This document shows positions 20,083 through 27,953 of a stretch of DNA of 64,000 nucleotides, piece by piece (the stretch's first letter is position 1; every line of letters starts with the position of its first letter). Source of the DNA: Actinobacteria bacterium HGW-Actinobacteria-2. Its GTDB lineage: Bacteria; Actinomycetota; Actinomycetes; Propionibacteriales; Propionibacteriaceae. A program made the position numbers and the translations under genes. Below the pieces are notes generated by a model that did no database searches, was not told where the DNA came from, and saw nothing but the letters and a program-made list of their open reading frames with translations. The stretch spans positions 62,001 through 126,000 of the forward strand of contig PHEY01000005.1 of assembly GCA_002841335.1 (NCBI GenBank), written 5' to 3'.

Positions 20083-21827
20083 GACACCACGACCTGAATC
20101 TCTTGGCCTTCCGGGTCGAGCACGTGCACCGCACACGACATGCACGGATCGAAGGAGTGGATCGTACGCAGCACCTCGAGCGGACGATCAGGATCGGCCA
20201 GCGGGTGCGTGCCGTCCCCGGCCAGCGAAGCCTCGTAGGGGCCCTGCTGTCCGTCTTCGTCACGGCCGCCGGCCAACCAGGTGGTCGGAACCACGGCCTG
20301 GTAGCGATCGACCTTGCCGTCCTTGATGGTGACCCAGTGGCTCAGGTTGCCGCGAGCGACCTCCACGAAGGAGAAGCCGCTGGCTTGCTTGGGCCAGGTG
20401 GACGGGTCCCACTTGGTGGAGTCGAACACGTCGATGTCGCCGCCCTTGATGCCGTCGACGAAGCTGTTGAAGATCGTGCCGAGGGTCTCCACCGAGGTGA
20501 CGGCTTCCACGCAGCGAGCCAGCGCGCGGCCGGCGGTCGAGTTGAGCTGAGCCGGCTTGATGCCGATCGCGCCCATCGCGAAGTCGACCAGTTCCTTGGT
20601 GCGCTTGTGACCCTGGGCGTAGGCCAGGATCACGCGAGCCAGCGGACCCACCTGGACGGGCTTACCGTCGTAGCGGGGCGCCTTGCTCCAGGTGTACTTG
20701 TCGGCGTCGCCGAGCCACTCGTACGGCGGCTTGGGGCCGGTGTACTTGACCTTGGTCTCGCCCACCGACGGGTGCAGCGTCTTGGCGCCGCCGTCGTACT
20801 CGTACCAAGCCGAGAAGATGCCTTCGGCGATCTTGGCCGGGTCGAACGGCTGGACGTTGGCCAGGTCGAGGTTCATGATCACGCCCGGCTTCACCTCGGC
20901 GTGCGGCGAGGTGTTGCCACCCTTGTTGGGATCACCGGAGTAGGTCGCACCCGACATGCCGACGGCCAGGAAGTTCGGCACCGAGGCGCCGATGTCGAAG
21001 TACTCCTTGTAGACCGTGACCACGGCCAGCGCATCGGGCAGGTACACCCGGTGCACGAACTCGTCGGCTTCGGCGATCCACTTGGCGATCTCGTCGATCT
21101 GCACCTGGTTGACGGTCTCGGACTTGTCCGGGTCGATCGAACTGGCCATGCCGCCGACCAGGAAGTTCGGGTGCGGGTTCTTGCCGCCGAACACGGTGAC
21201 GATCCGGATCATGGAACGCTGGAACTCCAGCGCGTCCAGGTAGTGCGCCACGGCCATCAGGTTGGCCTCGGCCGGCAGCTTGTAGGCCGGGTGACCCCAG
21301 TAGCCACCGGTGAAGATGCTCAGCTGGCCGGAGTCGACGATCGACTTCACCGTGGCCTTGACCTCGGCGAAACGCTCGACGGTGTTGCCCTTCCAGGACG
21401 ACACTCCGGCGGTCTTGGCGACCGAATCGGCGAAGGCCTTGGTCTTGACCGGGTCGGCTTCCAGCGCCTTGGTCACGTCCACCCAGTCCAGCGCGTGCAG
21501 GTGGTAGAAGTGAATGACGTGGTCCTGGACTTCCTGGGCGGTCAGCACCAGGTCACGAATCGCCTTGGCCTGCTTCGGCGGGTTGGAGCCGATGGCGTTC
21601 TCCACGGCCGAGATGCTGGCGATGGCGTGCACCGAGGTGCACACGCCGCAGATGCGCTGGACGAAGGCCCACACATCGCGGGGGTCGCGGCCCTGGACGA
21701 TCTCCTCGATGCCGCGGAACTGAGTGGTCTCGCTCCACGCCTTGGTGATCTTGCCACCGTTGGTTTCCAGCTCGATGCGGAGGTGCCCCTCGATCCGGGT
21801 GATCGGATCAACAACTACGCGTGCCAT
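20079..21827 (-). CDS. hyaB: Group 1 [NiFe]-hydrogenase large subunit
   Basis: Catalytic subunit of a periplasm-side (cell-exterior) uptake hydrogenase, oxidising H2. The 582-residue protein has the N-terminal RIEGHLRIE, the proximal nickel motif RICGVCTSVH (Cys60, Cys63), GPLARVILAY, and the C-terminal DPCMSCAVH (Cys562, Cys565, His568) followed by a 14-residue peptide expected to be removed by the protease. All active-site residues are intact. It is 3 bp after the small-subunit gene and overlaps the cytochrome start, forming small-large-cytochrome order. Confidence 0.96.
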   Translation of the reverse strand: MARVVVDPITRIEGHLRIELETNGGKITKAWSETTQFRGIEEIVQGRDPRDVWAFVQRICGVCTSVHAIASISAVENAIGSNPPKQAKAIRDLVLTAQEVQDHVIHFYHLHALDWVDVTKALEADPVKTKAFADSVAKTAGVSSWKGNTVERFAEVKATVKSIVDSGQLSIFTGGYWGHPAYKLPAEANLMAVAHYLDALEFQRSMIRIVTVFGGKNPHPNFLVGGMASSIDPDKSETVNQVQIDEIAKWIAEADEFVHRVYLPDALAVVTVYKEYFDIGASVPNFLAVGMSGATYSGDPNKGGNTSPHAEVKPGVIMNLDLANVQPFDPAKIAEGIFSAWYEYDGGAKTLHPSVGETKVKYTGPKPPYEWLGDADKYTWSKAPRYDGKPVQVGPLARVILAYAQGHKRTKELVDFAMGAIGIKPAQLNSTAGRALARCVEAVTSVETLGTIFNSFVDGIKGGDIDVFDSTKWDPSTWPKQASGFSFVEVARGNLSHWVTIKDGKVDRYQAVVPTTWLAGGRDEDGQQGPYEASLAGDGTHPLADPDRPLEVLRTIHSFDPCMSCAVHVLDPEGQEIQVVVS

Positions 21828-21830
21828 GTC

Positions 21831-23084
21831 TTACTCCGCCTTCTTGGAATCGTCAGTGGTGGTCTCGGCCGGTGCCTCCGCGTCCGCGGACTCGACCTTC
21901 TTGGGGTTGGGCAGCCAGACCCGCTCGGAGTCACCGAACGCCTGCAGCGGCTCGTTGCCGGAGGCGGCATTGCGGCTGGCCGCATTCGCGGCCGCGGTGA
22001 CGCCCGCGTGGATCGCCACACCAGCAGCGGCAACTCCGACGACGCCCCAGCCGACAGCCTCAGCGGTGCCTTCGACGCCGAAGCCACCGACATTCGGCAG
22101 CGTGGAGTAGAAGGGGGTGAAGTTGTCGAAGAAGTTCTTCTCGGTGCAACCCAGGCACGGGTGACCGGCCTGGACCGGCCAACTGGTGCCCTTGTTCCAC
22201 TTGATGATCGGGCAGGCAGCGAAGGTGCTCGGACCCTTGCAGCCGACCTCGTAGAGGCACCAGCCGTTGCGAGCGCCGTCGTCATCGAAGCTGCGGACGA
22301 ACTGGCCGGCGTCGAAGTGGGCGCGACGCTGGCAGGAGTCGTGGATGCGCTGGTCGTAGGCGAACAGCGGACGGCCCTGGTTGTCGAGCTTGGGGGCTTC
22401 GCCGTGGGTGAGCAGGTAGGCGATGGTGGCGGTGATGACCTCGCCGATCGGCGGGCAGCCGGCCACGTTGATCACCGGGCGGCCGGTGATGATCTGATCG
22501 ACACCCACCGCGCCGGTCGGGTTGGGCTTGGACGCCTGCACCGAACCCCACACGGCACACGCGCCGACAGCGATGATCGCCGAGGCCTTCTCCGAGGACT
22601 TGCGCAGCACCGACTCGGCGGACTCGCCGCCGATGGTGCAGTAGATGCCGCCGTCCTTGGTCGGGATCGACCCGTTGACTACGAGCACGTGCGGCTGGGC
22701 GTTGGCGGCTTCGAGCGCCTTGTTGGCCGCGGCACCGGCGGCCGGCATGACCAGTTCGTTGTACTCCACCGAGAGCAGCCGCAGCACGGCGTCCTCGATG
22801 GTGGTTCCGCCGGAGCGCAGAGCGCTCTCCATGCAGCCGGTGCATTCCTGCAACTGCAGCCACACCACGACCGGCTTGGTCAGGGCGCCCATCTTGTCGG
22901 CGATGACCTCAGCCGGCACGGGAGCGGCGAAGGCCGGCGTAGCCGAGCCGGCGACCGCACCGCCGACGGCGAAGACCGCGGCCAGCTCGCCGCAGTACTT
23001 CAGGAAGTCGCGGCGGTCGAAGCCCGCCTTGATCAGGTTCTCTTCGAGGGTTGGCTCAGTCCAACCGTTGAGTTCAAAAGACAC
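21831..23084 (-). CDS. hyaA: Group 1 [NiFe]-hydrogenase small subunit, Tat-exported
   Basis: Carries the iron-sulfur relay from the nickel site to the cytochrome. The twin-arginine motif RRDFLK is at residues 24-29, followed by a hydrophobic stretch and AFAAP cleavage region, so the folded heterodimer should be exported by Tat. Proximal-cluster cysteines begin with LQECTGC; HDSC, CLYEVGCKGP and PCLGC supply the other clusters. A C-terminal helix (about residues 330-355) anchors it, and an acidic/alanine-rich tail follows. GTG start at 23084 with AAGGGAGAG upstream. First gene of the structural operon, behind a 383-bp gap. Confidence 0.95.
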   Translation of the reverse strand: MSFELNGWTEPTLEENLIKAGFDRRDFLKYCGELAAVFAVGGAVAGSATPAFAAPVPAEVIADKMGALTKPVVVWLQLQECTGCMESALRSGGTTIEDAVLRLLSVEYNELVMPAAGAAANKALEAANAQPHVLVVNGSIPTKDGGIYCTIGGESAESVLRKSSEKASAIIAVGACAVWGSVQASKPNPTGAVGVDQIITGRPVINVAGCPPIGEVITATIAYLLTHGEAPKLDNQGRPLFAYDQRIHDSCQRRAHFDAGQFVRSFDDDGARNGWCLYEVGCKGPSTFAACPIIKWNKGTSWPVQAGHPCLGCTEKNFFDNFTPFYSTLPNVGGFGVEGTAEAVGWGVVGVAAAGVAIHAGVTAAANAASRNAASGNEPLQAFGDSERVWLPNPKKVESADAEAPAETTTDDSKKAE

Positions 23085-23467
23085 GAGCGTGCTCTCCCTT
23101 ATCGCTCATCCCCGGACGGGGAAGCCCCCGACCCGCTAGCGGCTCGCCCGGTACGCAAGAGTGCGGAGCAAGCCATGGCGCATCATAGCCACGCAAGAGG
23201 GGGTTTTGCATCACGAAAGCGGTGATTTAGCCAACAGGTTTTCTTGCCGACTTTGAGAACACCCGTCCTGTCGAGCCGATCCCTCCCGGCCGCAGACCCG
23301 AGCAACAACACCCGTAGCCACACCAAAGAACCCGGAACCGGCTACCCACCCCGTGAGTGGACGGCGACGCCTGAGCGCGGCGCCGATTGTCAACACATTA
23401 TTGTAAATACAAATCGCTTGTGTTGCATTAATTTGCGGGTTTCCGCAATTCCCGCGGGCGGCCGGAC
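23085..23467. other. Non-coding control region upstream of the hydrogenase structural operon
   Basis: No convincing gene is present. The hypB-proximal part (about 23385-23450) is strikingly AT-rich for this genome and holds a nested palindrome (listed separately) and a second hairpin, TTGCGG...CCGCAA (23433-23448), which lies about 20 bp after the hypB stop. A minus-strand TTGACA (23388-23393) could be a -35 but no good -10 sits 17 bp away. The remaining roughly 300 bp up to hyaA is ordinary GC-rich DNA, probably a long 5' leader. Confidence 0.6.
23391..23425. promoter_or_regulatory. Nested AT-rich palindrome upstream of hyaA, candidate operator
   Basis: CAACACA (23391-23397) pairs with TGTGTTG (23419-23425), and inside it TTGTA (23401-23405) pairs with TACAA (23408-23412) around an AA centre. 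Both nests are perfect. Isolated AT-rich dyads of this kind in a GC-rich genome are typical binding sites of helix-turn-helix regulators. The regulator is not identifiable here. Confidence 0.5.
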
Positions 23468-24370
23468 TCAGTCGTCCGCGGCGCCCCCGGTCAGCCACTC
23501 CAGCCACGCCTCGACACCCTCGCCGGTACGCGCCGACAACTCGAACACCTTGGCCGTCGGGTTGACCGCGGCAACGTTGCGGTAGAACAGCTCCATATCG
23601 AAGTCCAGGTAGGGCGCCAGGTCGAGCTTGTTGACGCAGATCGCCTCCACCGAGCGGAACATCACCGGGTACTTCAGGGGCTTGTCCTCGCCCTCGGTGA
23701 TCGCATAAACCATCGCCTTGGTGTGCTCGCCCACCTCGAACTCGGCCGGGCAGACCAGGTTGCCGACGTTCTCGATCACCACCAGGTCGAGGGTCTCCAG
23801 ATCGAGACCCCGCAGCGCCTTGGCGATCATCGGAGCGTCCAGGTGACATTCGCCGCCGAACCCGTTGCCGGTGTTGAGCAGGGAGATCTGGGCGCCGTAC
23901 CCACCCAGGCGCTCGGCGTCCAGAGGGGTCTCGATGTCGCCCTCGATCACACCCACCCGCACCGAGCCTTCCAGCGCGGCCAACGACCGCTGCAGCAGGG
24001 TGGTCTTACCCGAACCCGGGGAGCTCATCAGATTGATCACGCGGACGCCGGCGGCGTCGAAGGCGCGGCGGTTGGCGTCGGCCAGACGGTCGTTCTCGGC
24101 GTAGATGTCTTCGAGGATCTCGATGCGCTCGCGTCCGGTCTGGTAGCCGGAGTGGTCACCGATCAGCTCGGCCAGCGCCTCGTCGTGGGCGTGGTCGTGC
24201 CCCTCGTCGTGGCTGTGGTCGTGGGAGTGGGAATGGCTGTGCCCGTCATGATCGTGGTCGTGGTCGTGGCTGTGCCCGTCATGATCGTGGTCGTGGTCGT
24301 GGCTGTGACCGGCCTCACCGTGATCGTGGGAGTGGACGCTGCCGTCATCGTGGCGGTGGAAGCGACCCAT
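23468..24370 (-). CDS. hypB: HypB, nickel-storing GTPase for hydrogenase maturation
   Basis: GTPase that drives nickel insertion with HypA. The first 65 residues contain about 24 histidines in GHSHDHDHDHD-type runs, a nickel-storage region. The GTPase part has the P-loop SSPGSGKTTLL, EGDIETPLD, the CHLDAPM metal site, VIENVGNLVCP and NKLDLAP. At 300 residues it is full length. ATG at 24370 overlaps the hypA2 stop by 4 nt, so hypA2 and hypB are coupled. Confidence 0.96.
   Translation of the reverse strand: MGRFHRHDDGSVHSHDHGEAGHSHDHDHDHDGHSHDHDHDHDGHSHSHSHDHSHDEGHDHAHDEALAELIGDHSGYQTGRERIEILEDIYAENDRLADANRRAFDAAGVRVINLMSSPGSGKTTLLQRSLAALEGSVRVGVIEGDIETPLDAERLGGYGAQISLLNTGNGFGGECHLDAPMIAKALRGLDLETLDLVVIENVGNLVCPAEFEVGEHTKAMVYAITEGEDKPLKYPVMFRSVEAICVNKLDLAPYLDFDMELFYRNVAAVNPTAKVFELSARTGEGVEAWLEWLTGGAADD
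24235..24300 (-). repeat. 33-bp exact tandem duplication within hypB
   Basis: Units 24235-24267 and 24268-24300 are identical and encode an 11-residue Asp/His block twice. Unit length divisible by three keeps the frame, so the histidine count can change by slippage. Confidence 0.85.
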
Positions 24371-24735
24371 CAGGATTCTCCTTTCGTGACCCTCGCGGGG
24401 TCACAGATATCGATCGCGGTGAGGGTGAACTCCTCGCCGCTGGTCACCCGGGTGTGGCCGGAGCCGCAGGAGCGGCAATCGAAGCCGAGTTCGGGACCGA
24501 GTTCAGTAGTGGCGCCGCAGTCATCGCAGGTGATCGCCGCCGGAATCGACGTGATCCGTAGCGCTGCACCGTCCAGCGTGGTCCCGCGGACGACGAATGT
24601 CCAGGCGTGAGCCATGGCATCGGGCACAACCTGACGCAACCCGCCGATGCTCACCTCAACCGCTTCGACCCGGCGTTCGCCGGCGGCGCGAGTGACGGCG
24701 GCAGCCAGCGAGCGGCACAACGAGACCTCGTGCAC
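24370..24735 (-). CDS. hypA2: HypA/HybF nickel metallochaperone, copy 2
   Basis: Second HypA (121 residues), coupled to hypB. The GTG at 24735 follows AAAGGGGGCGAG and gives the N-terminus MHEVSL with nickel ligands His2/Glu3; the upstream extension of the frame has no support. The zinc site is CDDC and CRSC. It differs widely from hypA1, so the two are old paralogues rather than a recent duplication. Probably serves the group 1 enzyme together with HypB. Confidence 0.92.
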   Translation of the reverse strand: MHEVSLCRSLAAAVTRAAGERRVEAVEVSIGGLRQVVPDAMAHAWTFVVRGTTLDGAALRITSIPAAITCDDCGATTELGPELGFDCRSCGSGHTRVTSGEEFTLTAIDICDPARVTKGES

Positions 24736-24817
24736 CTCGCCCCCTTTCACCTGGCCGCGGCTAGTGTTCCACAACCGCGCCGCGACCACGCCACCCCCTG
24801 AGCTCTCCCGGCGAAGT

Positions 24818-24893
24818 GGGACGATTTGCGCTCTGGATGCTGATTTCTGGTCCTCAACAGCCGCTGAGGAGTATCTGCGGTGCAAATCGTCCC
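24818..24893. repeat. 76-bp palindromic element between hypA2 and hypF
   Basis: GGGACGATTTGC (24818-24829) and GCAAATCGTCCC (24882-24893) are perfect 12-bp inverted ends. Inside, TCCTCA (24851-24856) pairs with TGAGGA (24865-24870). The interior is less GC-rich than its surroundings. It ends 21 bp before the hypF start. It could be a miniature mobile element or a structured leader; it does not match a riboswitch class I know. Confidence 0.55.
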
Positions 24894-24914
24894 GCCCAGT
24901 CGCATACTTGGCGC

Positions 24915-27380
24915 ATGCTGACCCGCCGGGAGTACTTGCTGCGCGGCGTCGTGCAAGGAGTCGGGTTCCGTCCACATGTGGCCGTGGTGGCCGCGCGACA
25001 CCCGGTCACCGGACTGGTCGGCAACGACGACCGGCAGGTGTTCATCGAAGCCCAGGGCGAGATCGGCGCCCTCGAGGCATTCGTGGCCGACGTGCTGGCT
25101 ACCTTGCCGCCGCTGGCGCGGGTGATCGCGGTGAGTTCGCGCGACCTGGACGTCGAGGACGGCGAGAACGCGTTCGCGATCGTGGCCAGTCGCCGACTGC
25201 CCGGCGTGCGCACCCTGATCCCGCCGGACGTGGCCACCTGCGACGACTGCCTGGCCGACATGGCCGATCCGGCGAACCGGCGCTTCGGGTATGCCTTCAC
25301 CACCTGTACCAATTGCGGCCCGCGGCTGACCATCATCGAAGACCTGCCCTACGATCGCCCGGCCACCACGATGAAGGTCTTCGCGATGTGTCCGGCGTGC
25401 GCGGCCGAATACACCGACCCGTCCGACCGCCGCTATCACGCTCAGCCGATCAGCTGTTTCGACTGCGGGCCCACGCTGTGGATTCAGGACGTCGCGGCCA
25501 GTGGTTTCGACACCGACGCTGCGCGCCCTGCCCAACCAGCGGCAGGAAGGGCTGTCGCGAAACCCAGCCCCCGCTGGTTGAGGAGCGGCGAAGCCGCGTC
25601 TCGAAACCACGACGAGATCCGCGCCGAACATGCGGCGGTGATCGTCGAGGCCCGCCGGCGGCTGCGGGCCGGACAGATTCTGGCGGTGAAGGGTCTGGGC
25701 GGTTTCCACCTGATGTGTGACGCCCGCAACCCCGACGCGGTCGGACGGCTGCGGCTACGCAAGCGGCGCTCAGGCAAGCCGTTCGCGGTGATGGTCTCCG
25801 ACGTCGCTGAGGCGTTGGGGTTGGCCGAACTCAGCCCCGATCAGCTCGGCCAACTCACCAACCCGACCCGGCCGATTCTGATCGCGCCGATGGCGTCCAG
25901 CTACGACTTGGCCGACGCAGTGGCCCCCGGCCTCGGCGATGTGGGCGTGATGCTGCCGTACGCCCCGCTGCACACTTTGCTGCTGGAACCGGGTCTGGCG
26001 CTGGTGGCCACCTCCGGCAACTCCAGCGAAGAGCCGCTGTGTTACACCAACGACGACGCGCTGGCCCGACTGGCCGGCTTCGTCGACGCCTTCCTGCTGC
26101 ACGACCGCGACATTCACGTGCCGGTCGAGGACTCGGTGATGCTCGCCCTGCCCGGCTCGGACGCGCTGCCGATCCGCCGCTCGCGGGGGCATGCGCCACT
26201 GCCGGTGCTGCTGCCGACAACCACTCCGTTCCCTGAGGAAGCCACAACACCGGTCGTCCTCGGCGTCGGCGGGGAACTGAAGAACACCTTCGCGCTGGCC
26301 ATCGACGACCTGGCGTTCGTTTCGGCGCATGTCGGCGACATGGGGTCGCTGGCCTCGCAGCAGGCGTTCGAGGCCTCGGTGAACCAGCTGCTCACCATGC
26401 AGCGCCGCGAGCCCGACATCGTGGTCTGCGATCTGCATCCCGGCTATGCCACGACCAGCTGGGCCGAGCGCTACGCCGACGCCCACGACGTTCCGCTACT
26501 GCGTGTGCAACACCACTACGCGCACGCGCTGTCGCTGCTGGCCGAGTACGGCATCGCGTCCGGGCCGGTGGTGGTGGCTGCCCTGGACGGCACTGGCTAC
26601 GGCACCGACGGCACCATCTGGGGCGGCGAGATCCTCACCCTCGGCGCGGACGGCACCTCCCCGGCCACCTGGGAGCGCACCTGGCACCTGCCCACGTTCG
26701 CCCTGGTCGGCGGCGATCGGGCGATCCGCTACCCGTGGCGCATCGCCCGCGGTCTGGCGCATTCGTGGGGCCTGGACACCTCGGCCACCCCAGCCATGAC
26801 CGAAGCCCCCGACGCGGAGCTTCGCCTCGTGGCGTCCCAACTGGCCTCGGGCAACGGCGTCGTGCAGACCAGTTCGGCCGGACGCCTGTTCGACGCCGCC
26901 GCGGCCATGCTCGGCCTGTGCCAGGAGGCCACCTACGAGGCGCATGCGGCGATGGCGCTGGAGCGCGCGGCCGCGCAATGGGCACGCCAGCAGGGCATTG
27001 AGATCGACCGCTGGGGAAGCCCCGGCGACGCGGACGCCCAGGCGCAGCTGTCCCGGCTCTGGGTACCGATGAGTGACCCGCGATCAGCCTTCGGCAAGCT
27101 GCTCACTGAGACCGACGCCAGCGTCGGCGAACGCGCCTGGGATTTCCACTTGGGCCTGGCCTCGGCGTTCACCGCGAAGCTCATCGACGCGGCCCGCGCC
27201 GCCGGCACCACCACCATCGGACTCACCGGCGGCGTCGTGGTGAACCGCATCTTCACCGCCGCCCTGCGCGGCTGGCTGGAGGGCGACGGCTACACCGTGC
27301 TCACCCATCGTGTGGTGCCACCCACCGACGGCGGCCTCAGCCTCGGCCAGGCCTGGGCCGGACGGCTGCTCCATGGCTGA
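24915..27380 (+). CDS. hypF: HypF carbamoyltransferase, with in-frame repeat insertion
   Basis: Makes the cyanide ligand precursor from carbamoyl phosphate for HypE. Order: acylphosphatase domain (GVVQGVGFRPHV, residues about 10-85), two zinc fingers of C-x2-C-x18-C-x2-C type (about 110-185), YrdC-like domain (KGLGGFHLMCDARN, KRRSGKPFAVM), then a Kae1-like domain with HHYAHALS and GLTGGVVVNR. The ATG at 24915 was chosen for domain fit. Between the second zinc finger and the YrdC domain are about 40 residues absent from E. coli HypF (compared from memory). They are encoded by two inverted repeat copies at 25501-25610. The frame stays open, so the protein is probably functional. Confidence 0.93.
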   Translation: MLTRREYLLRGVVQGVGFRPHVAVVAARHPVTGLVGNDDRQVFIEAQGEIGALEAFVADVLATLPPLARVIAVSSRDLDVEDGENAFAIVASRRLPGVRTLIPPDVATCDDCLADMADPANRRFGYAFTTCTNCGPRLTIIEDLPYDRPATTMKVFAMCPACAAEYTDPSDRRYHAQPISCFDCGPTLWIQDVAASGFDTDAARPAQPAAGRAVAKPSPRWLRSGEAASRNHDEIRAEHAAVIVEARRRLRAGQILAVKGLGGFHLMCDARNPDAVGRLRLRKRRSGKPFAVMVSDVAEALGLAELSPDQLGQLTNPTRPILIAPMASSYDLADAVAPGLGDVGVMLPYAPLHTLLLEPGLALVATSGNSSEEPLCYTNDDALARLAGFVDAFLLHDRDIHVPVEDSVMLALPGSDALPIRRSRGHAPLPVLLPTTTPFPEEATTPVVLGVGGELKNTFALAIDDLAFVSAHVGDMGSLASQQAFEASVNQLLTMQRREPDIVVCDLHPGYATTSWAERYADAHDVPLLRVQHHYAHALSLLAEYGIASGPVVVAALDGTGYGTDGTIWGGEILTLGADGTSPATWERTWHLPTFALVGGDRAIRYPWRIARGLAHSWGLDTSATPAMTEAPDAELRLVASQLASGNGVVQTSSAGRLFDAAAAMLGLCQEATYEAHAAMALERAAAQWARQQGIEIDRWGSPGDADAQAQLSRLWVPMSDPRSAFGKLLTETDASVGERAWDFHLGLASAFTAKLIDAARAAGTTTIGLTGGVVVNRIFTAALRGWLEGDGYTVLTHRVVPPTDGGLSLGQAWAGRLLHG
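25501..25610. repeat. Composite palindrome of two 40-bp dispersed elements inside hypF
   Basis: Copy A (25501-25542) reads GTGGTTTCGA to CAACCAGCGG. Copy B (25571-25610) reads CCGCTGGTTG to TCGAAACCAC, the inverse. The outer 10 bp and inner 10 bp match perfectly as inverted repeats. A third copy, in the orientation of B, is intergenic at 59629-59668. Confidence 0.85.
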
Positions 27381-27425
27381 ACCGACCCCCGTGAACCGGA
27401 CGGGCGCCTGCGGGCAATAACGGTC

Positions 27426-27953
27426 GTGAGCACCCCCAACCTGGTAGCCGATCTCTTCGACGCACACGCCGCGGAGCTCTACCGCTACCTCGCCAGACGC
27501 GCTGGACACACGGCGGCCGAGGAGGTCTTGTCACAGACCTTCCTGGCCGCGGTGGAACAGCAGCAACGCTTCGACCCGAACCGCGCCAGCGCTCGCGCCT
27601 GGCTGTACGGGATCGCGGTGAACCTGCTGCGTCACCACTACCGCAGCGAAACCCGAAAGTGGCAGGCCTACGCCCGGTTCCCGCTGGAACTGGTCGAGGA
27701 CACCGCGGACGTGGCCGCCAGCCGCGCCGATGCCACCGCCGTCCAACGCAGCCTGGCCCGGCCGATCGCCGAACTCAACGAAGCCGACCGAGATGTGCTG
27801 CTGCTGTATGCGTGGGCGGACCTGTCCTACGCCGAAATCGCAGCCGCTTTGCACGTCCCCGTCGGCACGGTGCGCTCACGCCTTCACCGAGTGCGGACCC
27901 AACTCAAGGCCGCCCTCGCCGCCGACCATCCCCTTGAGGAGAGCGTGTCATGA
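27426..27953 (+). CDS. ECF-type RNA polymerase sigma factor
   Basis: A 175-residue sigma-70 family protein with region 2 (LFDAHAAELYRYLARR, EEVLSQTFLAA, ARAWLYGIAVNLLRHHYR) and region 4 (ADRDVLLLYAWADLSYAEIAAAL, PVGTVRSRLHR helix-turn-helix). No region 1 or 3, as expected for ECF sigmas. GTG start. Its stop overlaps the start of the CU044_5270-type gene by 4 nt, the usual pairing with a membrane partner that may act as anti-sigma factor. It sits between hypF and hypE, but no link with hydrogenase control is shown. Confidence 0.92.
   Translation: MSTPNLVADLFDAHAAELYRYLARRAGHTAAEEVLSQTFLAAVEQQQRFDPNRASARAWLYGIAVNLLRHHYRSETRKWQAYARFPLELVEDTADVAASRADATAVQRSLARPIAELNEADRDVLLLYAWADLSYAEIAAALHVPVGTVRSRLHRVRTQLKAALAADHPLEESVS

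Noticed and set aside
20103-23225. A 1040-codon open frame on the plus strand across the hydrogenase genes
   Set aside because: It is antisense to hyaB and hyaA, whose motifs are complete. The translated product is rich in Arg/Gly/His/Asp without domain signatures, typical of third-position shadow frames in high-GC DNA.
23388-23393. TTGACA as a -35 element for the hydrogenase operon
   Set aside because: No acceptable -10 hexamer lies 16-18 bp downstream on the minus strand.
24163-24348. Repeats of GTGGTCGTGG as a CRISPR-like or regulatory array
   Set aside because: They are the coding sequence of the HypB His/Asp run; no spacers are present.
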